Shown here: piece by piece, positions 46,526 to 60,062 of the stretch | Numbering within the stretch: the stretch's first letter is position 1 | Layout of the letters: the number at the start of each line of letters is the position of its first letter | Assembly: GCA_014898415.1 (NCBI GenBank) | Contig: RCTD01000002.1 | Coordinates: 1,984,001-2,048,000 of the forward strand | From: Stromatinia cepivora | Taxonomy: Eukaryota; Ascomycota; Leotiomycetes; Helotiales; Sclerotiniaceae | Reading direction: 5' to 3' | DNA: 64,000 bases | Program-made: the position numbers and the translations under genes | Notes under the pieces: generated by a model | What the model was told of the DNA's origin: nothing | The model's database searches: none | Seen by the model: the letters and a program-made list of their open reading frames with translations, nothing else

Positions 46526-49500
46526 ATGGAGAGAGATTTCCAAGATGCTCCTGCATCCAAGGAGGATACGCAATCCTTAGCCGCAACTACAAACACTGCT
46601 CGCGAATCAATTGAAGACACCGAAACTCAACGAGAAAATGTGCGGAACGCCAATCCATGTGGTTTCGTCAGTACCAGTCAGGGCATCGATATCAAAACTG
46701 CCGAGGCCGAATTTGCGCAACTTCAGCGAGAGTTGTCTGGTATTAGTAATAAGAGCAAGGCATTGTCCAGGAAGCGATCGAAAATCGCCGGCGAGAAGGA
46801 TGTTGAGAAGGCTGGAGAATCTGAAGAGGCCGAGCAATTCGATTTAGAGAATACCCTTCGAGGCAACAGGCAGGCGGAAGAAGATTCTGGCATTCGTTCA
46901 AAACATATTGGAATCATATGGGAAGGGCTTACAGTTCGCGGAACAGGTGGTGTGTCAAATTTTGTTAAGACATTCCCAGATGCATTTACCAGTTTCTTCA
47001 ATGTGTTTGAAACTGCGATGAACATCTTTGGTGTAGGCAAGCAAGGCAGAGAAGTAAAGATTTTGCAGGATTTCAGGGGAGTAGTGAAACCTGGAGAGAT
47101 GGTTCTTGTGCTTGGAAGACCTGGTTCTGGTTGCACAACTTTCTTGAAGGTCATTGCAAATCAAAGATTTGGTTACACAGGTGTGGACGGGTAAGTTTTT
47201 ATTTTCTCCCTTCGAGTTTGCCTGAATCATTCAAATTATTGCCATACTCGCTTTTTCTAAAAGATTGGTCAATTACTCACAATTTTATACAGAGATGTAC
47301 TTTACGGCCCTTTCGACGCTCATGAATTTTCGAAAAAATATAGGGGAGAAGCTGTCTACAATCAGGAGGATGATGTCCATCACCCTACTTTAACCGTAGG
47401 TCAAACCTTGGGTTTTGCTCTTGACACCAAAACTCCGAGAAAGCGTCCCCATGGAATGTCTAAAGCGGAATTTAAGGAGAAAGTAATCGATACACTTCTT
47501 CGAATGTTCAACATTAGTCACACTCGTAATACGATTGTGGGTAATGCTTTCGTCAGAGGTGTGTCTGGAGGAGAGAGAAAGCGTGTGTCCATCGCGGAAA
47601 TGATGATCACAAGTGGTACAGTTTTGGCTTGGGATAACAGTACAAGAGGATTGGACGCTTCAACCGCCCTTGATTATGCGAAATCTCTTCGTGTTATGAC
47701 GAACATTTATAAGACAACAACCTTTGTTTCGTTGTATCAAGCAAGTGAAAATATTTACAAGCAATTCGACAAAGTCTTGGTCATCGATGATGGAAGAGAG
47801 GTCTTCTTTGGACCAACAGCTGACGCGAGAGCCTATTTCGAAGGTCTCGGCTTCAAGGAGAAGCCCCGTCAAACAACTCCTGATTTCTTGACTGGTTGTA
47901 CCGATGAATTTGAGCGCGAGTATGCAACTGGTCGCTCTGCTGCAGACTCACCACACAGCCCTGAAACTTTGGCTCAAGCGTTCTTGGAGTCCAAGTTCAC
48001 AACTCGCTTGAGCGAGGAGATGGATGCCTACAGAAAACAAGTCGCCGCAGACAAGAAAATCCATGATGATTTCGAGGTTGCAATACTTGAAAGCAAACGC
48101 AAGGGAGCATCGAAATCTTCTGTGTACTCTGTTCCTTACCACTTGCAAGTCTGGGCATTGATGCAACGACAATACTTGATCAAGTGGCAAGACAAATTCT
48201 CTCTGGTCGTCAGTTGGATTACTAGTATCACTGTCGCTATCGTTTTGGGTACCGTGTGGCTTGATCTACCCAAAACTTCTGCCGGAGCATTTACTAGAGG
48301 TGGTCTTCTCTTTATTTCGTTATTGTTCAATGCTTTCCAAGCGTTCTCCGAATTGGCGTCTACTATGATGGGCAGACCAATTGTCAATAAGCATAGGTCA
48401 TACACGTTTCATCGTCCGTCCGCACTGTGGATTGCTCAGATCATAGTCGATACTGCCTTCTCTGCCGCCCAAATTTTGCTGTTCTCAATCATCGTATACT
48501 TCATGTGCGGTTTAGTAAGAGATGCTGGGGCATTCTTCACATTTTACTTGATCATTCTTAGTGGTTACTTGGCTATGACTCTCTTTTTCAGAACAGTCGG
48601 ATGTCTTTGCCCTGATTTCGATTACGCGATTAAGTTTGCCGCCACAATCATTACCTTTTTCGTCATCACCTCCGGCTATCTTATTCAATATCAAAGTGAA
48701 AAGGTCTGGATTAGATGGATCTACTGGATTAATGCGCTTGGTCTTGGATTCTCCGCTTTGATGGAGAATGAGTTCAGCCGTCTTGACTTAAATTGTACGG
48801 GCGCATATCTTGTCCCATCCGGTCCAGGTTACGATAACATTGAGCATCAAGTATGTACGCTTGCTGGCAGTGTTGCTGGATCAAACATCGTTTCTGGTAG
48901 CGCATACATCACAGAAGGATTTGACTACAAGCCTTCTGACCTTTGGAGAAACTTTGGTATCATCGTTGTTTTGATTGCCGCCTTCCTATTTACAAATGCA
49001 ACACTCGGCGAATGGGTTTCATTCGGTGCCGGCGGTAATGCTGCCAAAGTGTATCAAAAGCCCAACAAAGAGCGTGAGGAGCTCAACCAAGCATTGGCCG
49101 CCAAACGCGATCAACGTCGTGCCACAAAGAGTGATGAAGAAGGGTCTGAAATCAGCATTAACTCAAAGGCTGTCTTGACCTGGGAAGGATTAAATTATGA
49201 TGTCCCAACTCCTAATGGAGAATTACGACTTTTGAAGAATATTTTCGGTTACGTTCGACCAGGTGAATTGACGGCACTTATGGGAGCCTCAGGTGCTGGA
49301 AAAACAACACTACTTGATGTTTTGGCTTCAAGAAAAAATATCGGTGTTATTTCTGGTGATGTTCTTGTCGATGGTATTAAGCCAGGTAACTCTTTCCAAA
49401 GAGGAACTTCTTATGCTGAACAACTTGATGTCCACGAGGGAACTGCTACCGTCCGAGAAGCACTTCGATTTTCTGCTGACCTTCGTCAACCTTACCATGT

Positions 49501-51133
49501 CCCACAAGCCGAAAAATACGCTTATGTTGAGGAAATTCTCAGTCTCCTTGAAATGGAAGATATGGCCGATGCAATCATTGGAGATCCAGAAAATGGTCTT
49601 GCTGTTGAACAACGAAAACGTGTCACTATCGGAGTTGAATTGGCTGCTAAGCCGGAACTCTTACTTTTCTTGGATGAACCTACTTCTGGTCTTGACTCTC
49701 AAAGTGCTTTTAACATTGTTCGTTTCTTGAAGAAATTGGCAAATGCCGGACAAGCTATTCTCTGTACTATCCATCAACCTAACGCAGCATTATTCGAAAA
49801 CTTCGATCGACTGTTACTTCTTCAACGTGGGGGAAGGTGTGTCTACTTCGGTGACATTGGAAAAGATGCTCATGTACTCCTCGACTACTTCCACAGACAC
49901 GGAGCTGACTGCCCTTCTGATGCTAACCCTGCTGAATGGATGCTTGATGCTATTGGTGCTGGTCAAGCCCCAAGAATTGGTGATCGCGACTGGGCTGATA
50001 TCTTTGCCGATTCACCTGAACTCGCCAACATCAAAGACCGCATTTCTCAAATGAAAACCGAACGTCTGGCTGAAGCTGGCAACAATACTCAAACCGACGA
50101 AAGAGAATTTGCTACGCCATTATTACATCAATTGAGAGTTGTTCAAGCACGTACCAACTTAGCTTTCTGGAGATCTCCCAATTATGGTTTCACTCGTCTT
50201 TTCAATCACGTTATCATCGCCATCATCACCGGTCTTGCCTATTTACATCTCGACGATTCAAAGGCTTCATTACAATATCGTGTATTCGTCGTCTTCCAAG
50301 TTACTGTTCTTCCCGCACTCATTCTCGCTCAAGTCGAACCTAAATACGCATTATCACGTATGATTTACTACCGAGAAGCATCTTCCAAAATGTACAGTCA
50401 ATTCGCCTTTGCATCATCACTAGTCGTAGCCGAGATGCCCTACTCCATTCTCTGCGCCGTCGGTTTCTTCCTCCCACTTTACTACATGCCCGGTTTCCAA
50501 ACGGCATCTAACCGCGCCGGTTACCAATTCTTCATGATCCTCATCACGGAACTCTTCTCCGTAACCCTAGGACAAATGGTCGCAGCACTCACCCCCTCCC
50601 CCTTCATCTCGGCCCTCGTCAACCCCTTCATCATCATAACCTTCTCCCTCTTCTGCGGCGTCACGATCCCCAAACCTCAAATCCCGAAATTCTGGCGCGC
50701 ATGGCTCTACCAACTCGATCCCTTCACCCGCCTCATCGGTGGCATGGTCGTCACCGAACTCCAAGGTCGCGAAGTCAAATGCAAATCTGTCGAACTCAAC
50801 CATTTCAATGCTCCGTCCGGTCAAACCTGCGGTCAGTACATGGAGAATTATTTCTCCAATGGTGGCATCGGGTATATTGTTAATAATGCCACGAGCGCTT
50901 GCGAGTACTGTGCGTATAAAGTTGGAGAACAATTTTACGAGCCCCTGGGCTTGGAATTTGGAAATAGGTGGAGGGATTTGGGTATCTTTTTGGCGTTTAT
51001 TGGTAGTAATTTGATTATTCTGCTTTTGGCTGTGAGTTATATAACCCCCCAGCCCCTTCTTTACTTCCCTCGCGAGAAGAATCTTTTACTGATATTTTAA
51101 TAGTCGAGATATCTTAACTTTAATCGTCGTTAA
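46526..51133 (+). CDS. PDR-type ABC-G multidrug transporter
   Basis: Full-size pleiotropic drug resistance transporter in the (NBD-TMD)2 layout, expected in the plasma membrane exporting toxic or hydrophobic compounds. Three exons (46526-47190, 47293-51031, 51104-51133) give 1,477 residues. NBD1 has the PDR-style degenerate Walker A GRPGSGCTTFLK near 195, signature VSGGERKRVSIAEM and Walker B-like VLAWDNSTRGLDAST. The first membrane domain spans about 490-765. NBD2 has Walker A GASGAGKTTLLD near 885, a divergent signature LAVEQRKRVTIGVELAAKPE and LLLFLDEPTSGLDSQSA. The second membrane domain follows with a Cys-rich extracellular loop (GQTCGQYMENYF, then SACEYC). The last exon encodes only SRYLNFNRR. 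Without it the frame would run on through the intron to a non-conserved tail, which is why I chose this end. Confidence 0.94.
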
Positions 51134-52793
51134 ATATATTGTTGCTTTGCTTTGCATTGTATTGTACAGCGTAGCGTAGCCCAGCATTCATTCTCGTTCA
51201 GATACCACTCCATTTATTCACTCATTCCCTGCATAAAAGTTTTTTCTTTCTGGGGAATACAGTTCAAGCATGTTTTTGGCGGCATATAGATTACGGGTAG
51301 GAGGAGTATGAGTAAAGTTTTTTTCTTTTTTGATACATATAGGAGGATGCTTGATGCTTGGTTTTCTCAGTTAGATGAGAGGAAGAGCAAGAAGGAGAAG
51401 AAAAAGAAGGAGAAGAAAGAGAAGGAGAAGAAAAAGAGAGAGAAGAAGAAGAAAGAGAAGAAAAGATCCATGTATCATGAACGATTTTTAATGTATGATG
51501 TATGTTTTGTATGTATGTGGATATATGGATGAGATGAGGGGATTATATATATATATATATATATTTTATGAGATGAGATGAGATGGGATGGGATGGGAGG
51601 TTGTTAAGTTCCTGATGGATGGATGGATGGATGGATGGATAGAATAGTTAGAATAGTTGGATGAGTTGGAGACGTTTGTGTAGATGATTAGATAATATTT
51701 TAATAAATAGATTTTTTGCTTCTGAGGATCTCTCTTGGACCGGGGCTGGGGGGGTTGAGTTGTTGGGGTTGAGTTGAGTTGAGTTGAGTTGTTTGCTGTG
51801 ATTATGAATGAGATTTTTATTTGTTGTATATTGTAATGAGTCTGTCTATTTGTATTTATATTTATGAGTTATGAGTTATAAATTGAGATATTTATAACGG
51901 AGCTATTTATAACAAAATACTCCTCATCTTTTCGACCAAAATTAATTGAAATAGTCCCTTCAAATCTACAAATCTACAAATCTACATCTCCTTCGGATAT
52001 CAAACAGTATCGGATTCCAAATACATTTCAACTCTCGCTTTATAAAGGACGTCTAGACTAGAGATATTGATATTTTAGGATATAGTAGTAATATAGGTTA
52101 TTTTATAATGGGTGTGAAATTATCAGTAAGACTGTATGAAATGAGAAATGGGAAATGGGAAGTGGGAAATGGGAATTGAGGGATAGGAATTGAGATAACT
52201 GTGTATTATTATATTTGAAAGGGATATGAGTGATATGAGTTAAATTGAGATTTTACGGGGTTCTTGGTGATGTATTTGAGTGGGATAGGTTTGAATGGGA
52301 AGTGAGAGGCTAGGTATGATGAGGGGAGGGAGGATTGAGATAGTGGGTGGAATCATAGTATAAAACTTTTATAATATAAAAAAGAATATATTTTGAAGAA
52401 AAAATAAAGATGGAGATGAAGATGAAGATGAAGATAAGTATATTTCTAGATACAGAATAGAGTTTAAGAATTGTAATAACAAAATATAAAAATATTAATC
52501 TTTGAAATATTATAATATTTAAAGAGGGATAAATAATTTAATATTATATCTTAGTGTGGGATTAGTGAATATTGCTTAAGTATAAAAAAAACATCGATAA
52601 AAAAACATCCAGTATAAAAAGTAAAAAAATTATATTTTATTTCTTAGTATTATAATAAATTCCAAAATTCATAATAAATTATATCCCGCAAACCCCAATA
52701 TTAATTCCCCAATACGAAAATCCCGTAAAAATAATAATTGATATCTCCCTGTCCAAGCAAACTTCTAGATAATTCCCGATGAACCAGCAAGCT
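51134..52793. other. Spacer with many simple repeats
   Basis: About 1.7 kb between converging genes. It contains a GAAGAA-type purine tract (about 51380-51466), (AT)n (51543-51565), GAGAT/GGGAT repeats (51570-51600), (GGAT)6 (about 51615-51640), GAGTT repeats (about 51757-51790), GGGAAAT repeats (52144-52175) and GATGAA repeats (about 52410-52433). A + strand frame over the purine tract (51308-51532) is compositional and not claimed. Confidence 0.7.
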
Positions 52794-54443
52794 TCAATAT
52801 CCCTCCTTAACCTTCTCAAATAAACCTCTCAACTCCTCATCAGGCATATTGACCCTGATAGGATCTTGATTGTCCAATCTCTTCAACGTAAAACGCCAAA
52901 ACTTTCCTCCCTTTCCATTTGTTTCAACGTCGCCCTTGATAACCCGATAAAGTCCATCATATCTTATGCCAGCGGCTGGACCAGAATCCCAAGCACAACC
53001 AGCACTTCTCAAAACGCGAACTGGATTTCTGGTTTCGATTGAGCGTTTCAAGGCTTTGACTCCCCTCTTTTCTGAATCTGGTTCCTTAGCCGTAGAATCT
53101 ATGGCTCCAGGTGCAGAATAACAGATTTTATCTCCAAAATCTAGGTCAAACTCTCCATAGTGTTTCGAGATTATGATACTATAAGCTCCATTCTCCAAGT
53201 CTCCGGATATTCCACCTTGTGGGCAGCCTGATGTAAAAGTTGGTGAATATTCGTCATAATGTAGGATGTCTTGAGGGATAAACTTACCATGTGCGCCATC
53301 TCGGAGTGCTGCCATTTGTCTTGCCCAACAATCTCCAATAGTAAGACCATTGTGGCCAAAACGGTCGAAATTTTTCTTGAAGATACCAATTTTCTCTTGG
53401 TTGAACTTGATATTAGTGCCATCCCATTCAAGCCCACGCATGATACCATTGTCCCCCCAAATAGGATGGTCGGAAGGAGGTGGGACTGCGTTTGAAGAGC
53501 TAGACATTGAATTGTTCCTCGATTTTTTGGCAGATGCAGGTGTTTCGTTCGATGGAGATCTTCTTTTCCTGCTATTCACAGTGGCAGGCTCAGTATTTAT
53601 AGTTAATGTGGGTGATGGTGGTCTTTGAAAGCCGTTTTGACTCTCAATTTTGTCAATCAATGCTTGTGAGATATTGGAGTATTCTCGAGGGAACTTGAAT
53701 ATCGGATTGATGAGGATTTCGAGGAAAGATCTCAGATAAAGAGTGCTACTGCGCGGTAATGAGTTACTGTAGTTATGAAAGGGATGACCTCATACCTGAA
53801 CTCGGGTGTTACTGTGTCAAGGGATGAAAGGATATAAAGGAAGAGGTTCAGTTTCTCCCATTGTTCTGGATCGCGACTTTTGCCATTTTTAGAACGTACG
53901 GCTGCTGTTTTAGCAGTTTCTTTTAGATTGAGGAGTTTCTTAAGGGCAACACTAGGATCAGTGTTGATATCTGAAGGTTTGAATTTGGAATTCTCAACAA
54001 GCTTGGCGATGGCATCTTGAAGATTGAACTGTGGCGTTGTTGATAAGATAACATTTTTGTCACCATCTCCTATGCTGGTTTCATTTTCAATGACGTTTTC
54101 AGTATTTTGAGAAACAGAGGATAATTCAGGATTTGACTGAGGTTCAGACTTAATCCGTAATTGCTTTGAAGTCAAGAGTTAGTTGGAAGTTTAAGACTTC
54201 TTAGGCAGATCTTAAACTTACATTTGCGGGGTCAGCTTCTTCAGCAACTTGAGATATGGAAATGGCGGATAATGAAAGCTCTGACAGAGGTTCAGATTTA
54301 ATTCTCAATTGCTTTAAAGTCAAAAGTTAGCTTCAGATGGAATGTGGTATCTCTTAGGTTGATCTAAGACTTACAAGTGTTGATGGCCCGTCAACTGAAG
54401 TTTGAGAAGCTACCCCTCCATTTCCTCTACCAAGGGAACCCAT
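52794..54443 (-). CDS. SRA-YDG domain protein
   Basis: Predicted nuclear protein with a C-terminal SRA-YDG domain, the fold that flips out and reads 5-methylcytosine in UHRF1 and SUVH proteins. Four exons (54375-54443, 54222-54311, 53796-54163, 52794-53730) give 487 residues. The start MGSLGRGNGG is followed by two small exons that both begin QLRIKSEP. Residues about 100-200 are helical (EFRSFLEILINPIF). A basic Ser-rich linker SRKRRSPSNETPASAKKSR may hold a nuclear localisation signal. The SRA domain, about 266-470, has IWGDNGIMRGLEW, TIGDCWARQMAALRDGAHG, GAYSIIISKHYG, ALKRSIETRNPVRVLRS and AAGIRYDGLYRV (the YDG motif). No RING, PHD or SET domain is present. A role in reading methylated, RIP-affected DNA is inference. 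Confidence 0.9.
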
Positions 54444-56079
54444 AGTAAAGAGAGAAGAAGACTAAAAGTACTTGAAAACTAAGTGAATAAATTGAAGAAA
54501 TCTGATTTTCAAGCAAGAGAAAGGAAGGAAGAACCAGGCCTCTATTGATTTTTCTGTATTTAGTTGTGTTAGAAGAAAAGAATGAAAGCTGAGAAAGTTA
54601 TTCAAGTCTTCAAATCATCACAGTTATTGACGAACGCAATAAATACTTACTCAATAGTAATGATCAGATGAAAACAGAAAACAATAGATGATAATCTTAT
54701 AAGAGATCTTTTTTCAATTAATAAACTACCTAGTAATGTTGCAAAGTATTTTTTAATTGATTGATCAAGTATTTTTTAATTATTCTTTATTACTAATTAT
54801 TCATAAAAGATATCGTTATCATTTGTGAGTAAACGTGGCGCGTGTGAGAAGGTTATATTGCCACTGGTAACGCGAAGCTTTCTTTTTTTTTGTTCTAATC
54901 AACCACCAACTGCAACAGCAAACGGGGAAGGAACATTTTATAAGATACGTACAGGGTAGAGGTGGCAGTGCCTGTCTAGATTTGAAGCATGTGGACGGAT
55001 CATCTTTTCATTTACTCTTTAAAAGCAAAAAGAATAAGAATATTTTTAATTAATATAAAATAAAGGAATTCTAGATTTATAATACTAGTTTATATTTTAA
55101 ATAAATAAATAATTAAAACATCAAATAGTTATTATGAATTTATTTATCATTTTGAATATTTTATTACTTTAAAAAATATAAATATAAAATATTATTATAG
55201 TCTTTTATTTCATTTAAAACTGTGATATCATTCATGATATCCAATTAGAGCTCTGTACTACAAATGTCTCAGGGTCTGGAAGTTTCTAGATTTGTATAGA
55301 ACCTCTTCATTTATTTTATCAAGTTCTTAAAATAAACTTCAGATTCATTTCAAAATCGATTGTGAAACTGTCTTCGTAGTATTAGCCCTGAATATATATT
55401 ATCAGTCTTTTGATAGTGCAAACAAGTTTGACTTAAATAGGACGGTGGTAGAAAAATCATCTCATTGAGGAGTCGGTGATAACTATTTATTATTATAGAG
55501 TATTGTCGGGACAACTGTATACGGGGAAGTGAAGCTTATCAACGAACGTATTCAACTCTTTTGGTTAACACATTTTGATTTGCCTAAAGAGCTAGAATCT
55601 ATGGAAGGTGAAGAGCTATATAATAGTGCGTGCCGAGGCACTAGTGCGAACACTAGTGGACACGTGATCCTTACCATCCTTACCACGCACGTGATTCATA
55701 TTCCGACAAGTATACTTCTAATCTGATAATATAAGAGTTTCGATTATACTCACTATACACCCGATCATTCCGTAATAAAATCCTTTCAAGAATTAAGTTT
55801 TTTTATATATAAATAAAAAAATCGAATAACTTTTATAATATTAATTAGAATATTCCCAAAAAAAATTAATATTTATAAATTACTTTATATTTAATAATAA
55901 AGATAATAAGATTTATTTATTATTATTTTTATTAAAAAAATAAAAAAGTTTAAAATTGAAAATTTATAATGTTTTTTCTTATACAAAATAAACAACTTTT
56001 TTAGAAATTTTTTTTTTAAAATAATATTTAAAATATTATATAATAAAATTATTAAAAATAAAATACTTTAATTTATAAT
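54444..56079. other. AT-rich flank of the retrotransposon
   Basis: The left ~250 bp should be the promoter of the SRA gene. From about 54700 the sequence becomes extremely AT-rich with few CpA/CpG sites, like the retrotransposon itself. A less mutated pocket near 55500-55745 starts TGTCGGGACAACTG and contains ACTAGTG and CACGTGA repeats. It may be a relic of an older LTR but has no partner I could confirm. There is no supported gene. Confidence 0.5.
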
Positions 56080-56361
56080 TGTCACGAATCGTGAACCACA
56101 GGAGGCTAACCACGTGATACTTCTTATCTCCCATGTCCATTGATAAACTGATCGTCTGTGTATATACGTTACGATTCATATGATTTAGTATAGTAAAATA
56201 GTGACCCTAATAATATATATATATAATTCCGCAGCTTACAAATGGGTATTTGTATATATATATCTAATCGCTCCTTATAAATTATAATTCTTCAGTTATA
56301 GATTCTAAAAAATATAATTGATCCTATTTATTCAATTCTATTACGACTTTTGTACGTTATA
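56080..56361 (+). repeat. 5' LTR
   Basis: 282 bp starting TGTCACGAATCG and ending GTACGTTATA. It aligns end to end with the 3' LTR, and the differences I read are almost all C/T or G/A. The terminal CA is mutated to TA. Confidence 0.92.
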
Positions 56362-57049
56362 TTATCTATAATTCATTTATAAGTGTCTAACCATCTGATA
56401 ATCTTTCAAATAATATCTTATTTTAATAATACCTTCTTAAATGAACTTTTACAAATGTTATATCCAAAAAAAGAAGATTTATTCCGATCTAATCAATAAA
56501 GATATAAATACCTTTAGAAGTGTACTATTATTTTTATAATGCAACGAATTCCTTCTTCTGTACGCTCCGAATCTTCGAAAGCATATTCTAAGGAACCCTT
56601 TCCTTCTCCTCAATTATTTCAATAACCCTTCAAAGAAAATATAAATATAGAATTGAATAATATTATTATTAGAAGAAAGAAGATTGGTAAAGAAAAGATT
56701 CCAATATATAAAATTGATATTCCCAACGATTCAATTGCTTTTTCCGAATCATTATTACAATTATAAGATTTCTATATAATAATTATAAATTTGAAAGAGG
56801 AGAATCGATAATTGAAAGTTATAATGACGATAAGTTTTATAATAATGTAACCTCTTTTTGAACCCCAAATAATACTTATATAGGCATCCAGATTAATAAT
56901 AGTACCTGGGACTCCCCTTATTTCTTCAATCGAAATTCAAGGACCTTTATCCAAGCAAACCCGAAGATCCCGAAGTCAAAAGAAGAAAACTTCGATCAGA
57001 CAATCTGATCACTAAAGGCCCTCCGAGAATTCTCCTTCCTTTTCAGGAA

Positions 57050-58086
57050 ATGACGACCTATCTAATAATTAAGGGTCCCTTTACTCAAGAAACCGATCTA
57101 ACCAATCAAAATCGTATTCCCACACCAATCACAACTCGTAGTAAAATGTATATACATCAAAACCCACAAATCTTATTACTAAATTTAGCGATGGTATTGA
57201 ATCTAAAATTAGTTTGTGGCAATTATTGGTTATAGAACGATTTGAACTATATATTATATCATTTAAAAGTGAAATACAACGCCGTGTATATATAATCGAC
57301 CAAACCGAATCGAAAGTACAAGTATATTGTTATACTCTTTATATACAAGTACCCCGATTCATGGTACTCGAATTGATTGAACAACTTGCAGCGATTTATC
57401 GGAACCCAACTGAAATCGATGATATTCGCTCTCAATATAAAATATAGATCATATCTAATATGATTCGATATAGCAATTTCTTAGAATGGTATAGGAAATT
57501 CAGATTATTTATTACTCAAGCGGAGATTACCAACGATAAGATTCTATTTAGGGATTTCGAACAAAAGATTTCCGATTTTCTTTTGCAAACGATAATAATA
57601 ACCATTAAGGATTACAAGATTACAAAAGAACTCGCGAATATATTTACTAAAATAAATCAAAACGAAGTTTCATTATAAGAACAAAACCGATACTATATTG
57701 ATCGAAAAGCCCTTATAACTATTCGCAAACCAACAACTATTACAAACCTCTTGCAACCCTTTCAAAACTCTAATAGCTCCAATTTTGAAATCTTTATGTT
57801 CTCGAAACCATTTCTACCCCGGAATACCCCTCCCGGATACACCGGTCCTACCGCATCCAATAACTATTCGAACTTCAAACGCTCATCGCCTTTTCCCTTT
57901 CCTAAAATAATATATACATCGATGCCTCGTATCGATAATCTCAATAAGATTGAAACGATACAAGAAGAAACAGAAGAATTCGAAGAATATTGGAATGCCG
58001 AAGAAGACTTCAGCCCAGAAGTTACAATTAAAGCTATACAGAATGCCTGTTTAGAAGAAGAAAAGTATTTAAAACCAAACGCTTAG
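57050..58086 (+). pseudogene. Chromovirus gag-like region
   Basis: Broken frames with a gag-like helical segment: SNFLEWYRKFRLFITQAEI and ILFRDFEQKISDFLLQT (57460-57678), followed by a Pro/Asn-rich region (57751-58086). In-frame stops separate the blocks. I did not see a clear CCHC zinc knuckle. Confidence 0.55.
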
Positions 58087-59234
58087 ACTCCATCTCCATT
58101 CTAAACACTATACAGGATATAAGATTTCTTGATCTAACCAAGCTTATAGAAAAAGAAACATTTATATTCCCTTATAACCTTTCGAAAAATGATTATACTT
58201 ATCAATCAAGAATATTTATTAATTCTGAAGCAAATGGATTCGCTTTTATTAATATTATACTCCTTACTTGTTTATTTCCTATATTTAAACTTAAAATTAT
58301 ACTGTTTAAAACTTCAATTGAAATTAAAGAATATAATAATATACAAGACCATATCATTACCCATTTCACATTCCTTAATTTAATAGTCGATAACCATAAA
58401 CAATCTTTTGTCCCTTTCCTTATTACTGAATTAAAAAATTATAATATTATTTTAAATAAACTTTAATTATCAAAGATTCGAGTAAAGCTCGATTACTTCA
58501 ATAAACATTTTGAATAATCTAAAAAGAGACTCTATACCATCTCTTATTCGAATAATCTCTTCATTACCCAATCATTCTTTTGCAAATAGAAGATCAATCG
58601 ATTAATCTAACAAAATACTGATCGATAAGATAACCAGCTCGAAGAATATTGGAATCGAAGAGATTCATAATTAAATAGATCAATCACAATTAATAATATA
58701 CAATAAGAACCTTCAAATATAAACACAATACAAACTCTTGTTGAAAAAAAAGAGATCCCAATTTCTTTTAAATTCAATCCATCTCCTTCTCAATCAATTA
58801 CACCATTATTGCAGATCTACAAATGCCTCCTCTGTATATCGCCTGAAATCCTCGATCTATATATACTCAAACCCAATAAATTCCAATTAGAATACAAAAA
58901 AGATAAATAAACTGAACTCTTTACCATTATTTTGAAAGAATTCAATAATATAATAGACTTCTGATAGAACGAACAATATACAAAAGAAAAAGTACTAATT
59001 GCCCTGACCAAATTCAAGAATACAAAAGTTCGAAAGAAACTCGATCGAGTATTAACCGAAATCGATTCAGAATCTAAAATATTATCTGAATATTAATAAT
59101 ATTATCAAACCTTTTCCAAGTATAAATCAAATATCTTATCTTTTAACCAATTTTATAATTATAAAATCATATTGAAAGGTAAAGAAGAACAAACTTTACA
59201 TTATAACTCACTTTATAAGATATCTTTGGAATAA

Positions 59235-60062
59235 TTGAAAATCATTAAAGAATATATTACGGATAATCTCAGCAAAGGTTTCATTGAACCCAGTCAAGCC
59301 CCTTATATTGTACCCATCCTATTCATCAAGAAACCCAATAATAGTTTAAGGTTCTATATAAACTTCAGATTATTGAATTCCTTGACGCGTAAAGATCGGT
59401 ATCCCCTTTCTTTGATCGACGAAACACTTTCTCGGCTTTCTGATACTAAGGTTTTTACCAAACTTGATATTCGTCAAGTTTTCTATTGTATAAGAATGGA
59501 TCCTGTTTCGGAAAAGTATATTATCTTCCGAACCCGATACAGATTATACAAATACAAGATTATATTATTCGGATTAATAAATGATCTTATAATCTACCAG
59601 CATTATATAAATGATATTCTATTCGATTATCTAAACATCTTCTATATAGTATATTTCAACGATATTCTAATCTATTCCGAGAACAAAGAAGAGTATCAAA
59701 CTTATATTAAACTAATTCTCGAACGATTAGAAATCGTTGATCTACAAATGGATCTCAAGAAATACGAATTCAATGTTATATATACCAAATACTTGGATTT
59801 TATTATCTCTACTAAAGGAATAGAAATGGATCCTGAAAAGATTGAAATAATTGAGAATTGGACTTTTCTGATAACAATGAAAGGAATCCAATTATTCCTC
59901 GATTTTTGCAATTTTTATCGATGGTTTATTAAGGATTATAGTATAATAACGAAACCTTTCAACGAATTTATTAAAGCAAACATTAAATTTGTATTCAACA
60001 AAATATACCAAAACGCATTCAATATCTTAAAGAAAAAGCTTATCTCCGCTCTGCTTCTATAA
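59235..60062 (+). pseudogene. Chromovirus reverse transcriptase region
   Basis: The longest surviving open stretch of the element (275 codons) and clearly a Ty3/Gypsy reverse transcriptase: KGFIEPSQAPYIVPILFIKK, then FYINFRLLNSLTRKDRYPLS, FTKLDIRQVFYCIRM and VYFNDILIYSENKEEY. The catalytic YVDD/YIDD box reads YFND, so one metal-binding Asp has become Asn. LDFIISTKGIEMDPEKIE and FCNFYRWFIKDYS mark the connection to RNase H. Confidence 0.9.

Noticed and set aside
49293..50054. Alternative frames inside the ABC transporter gene
   Set aside because: They overlap NBD2 in another phase and translate to low-plausibility sequence.
51032..51100. Reading the ABC transporter to the stop at 51100 without a last intron
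   Set aside because: GTGAGT at 51032 and TTTTAATAG at 51103 give a short last exon ending SRYLNFNRR, a better C terminus for this family than the read-through tail.
51308..51532. Lys/Glu-rich plus-strand frame
   Set aside because: It is produced by a GAAGAA purine tract.
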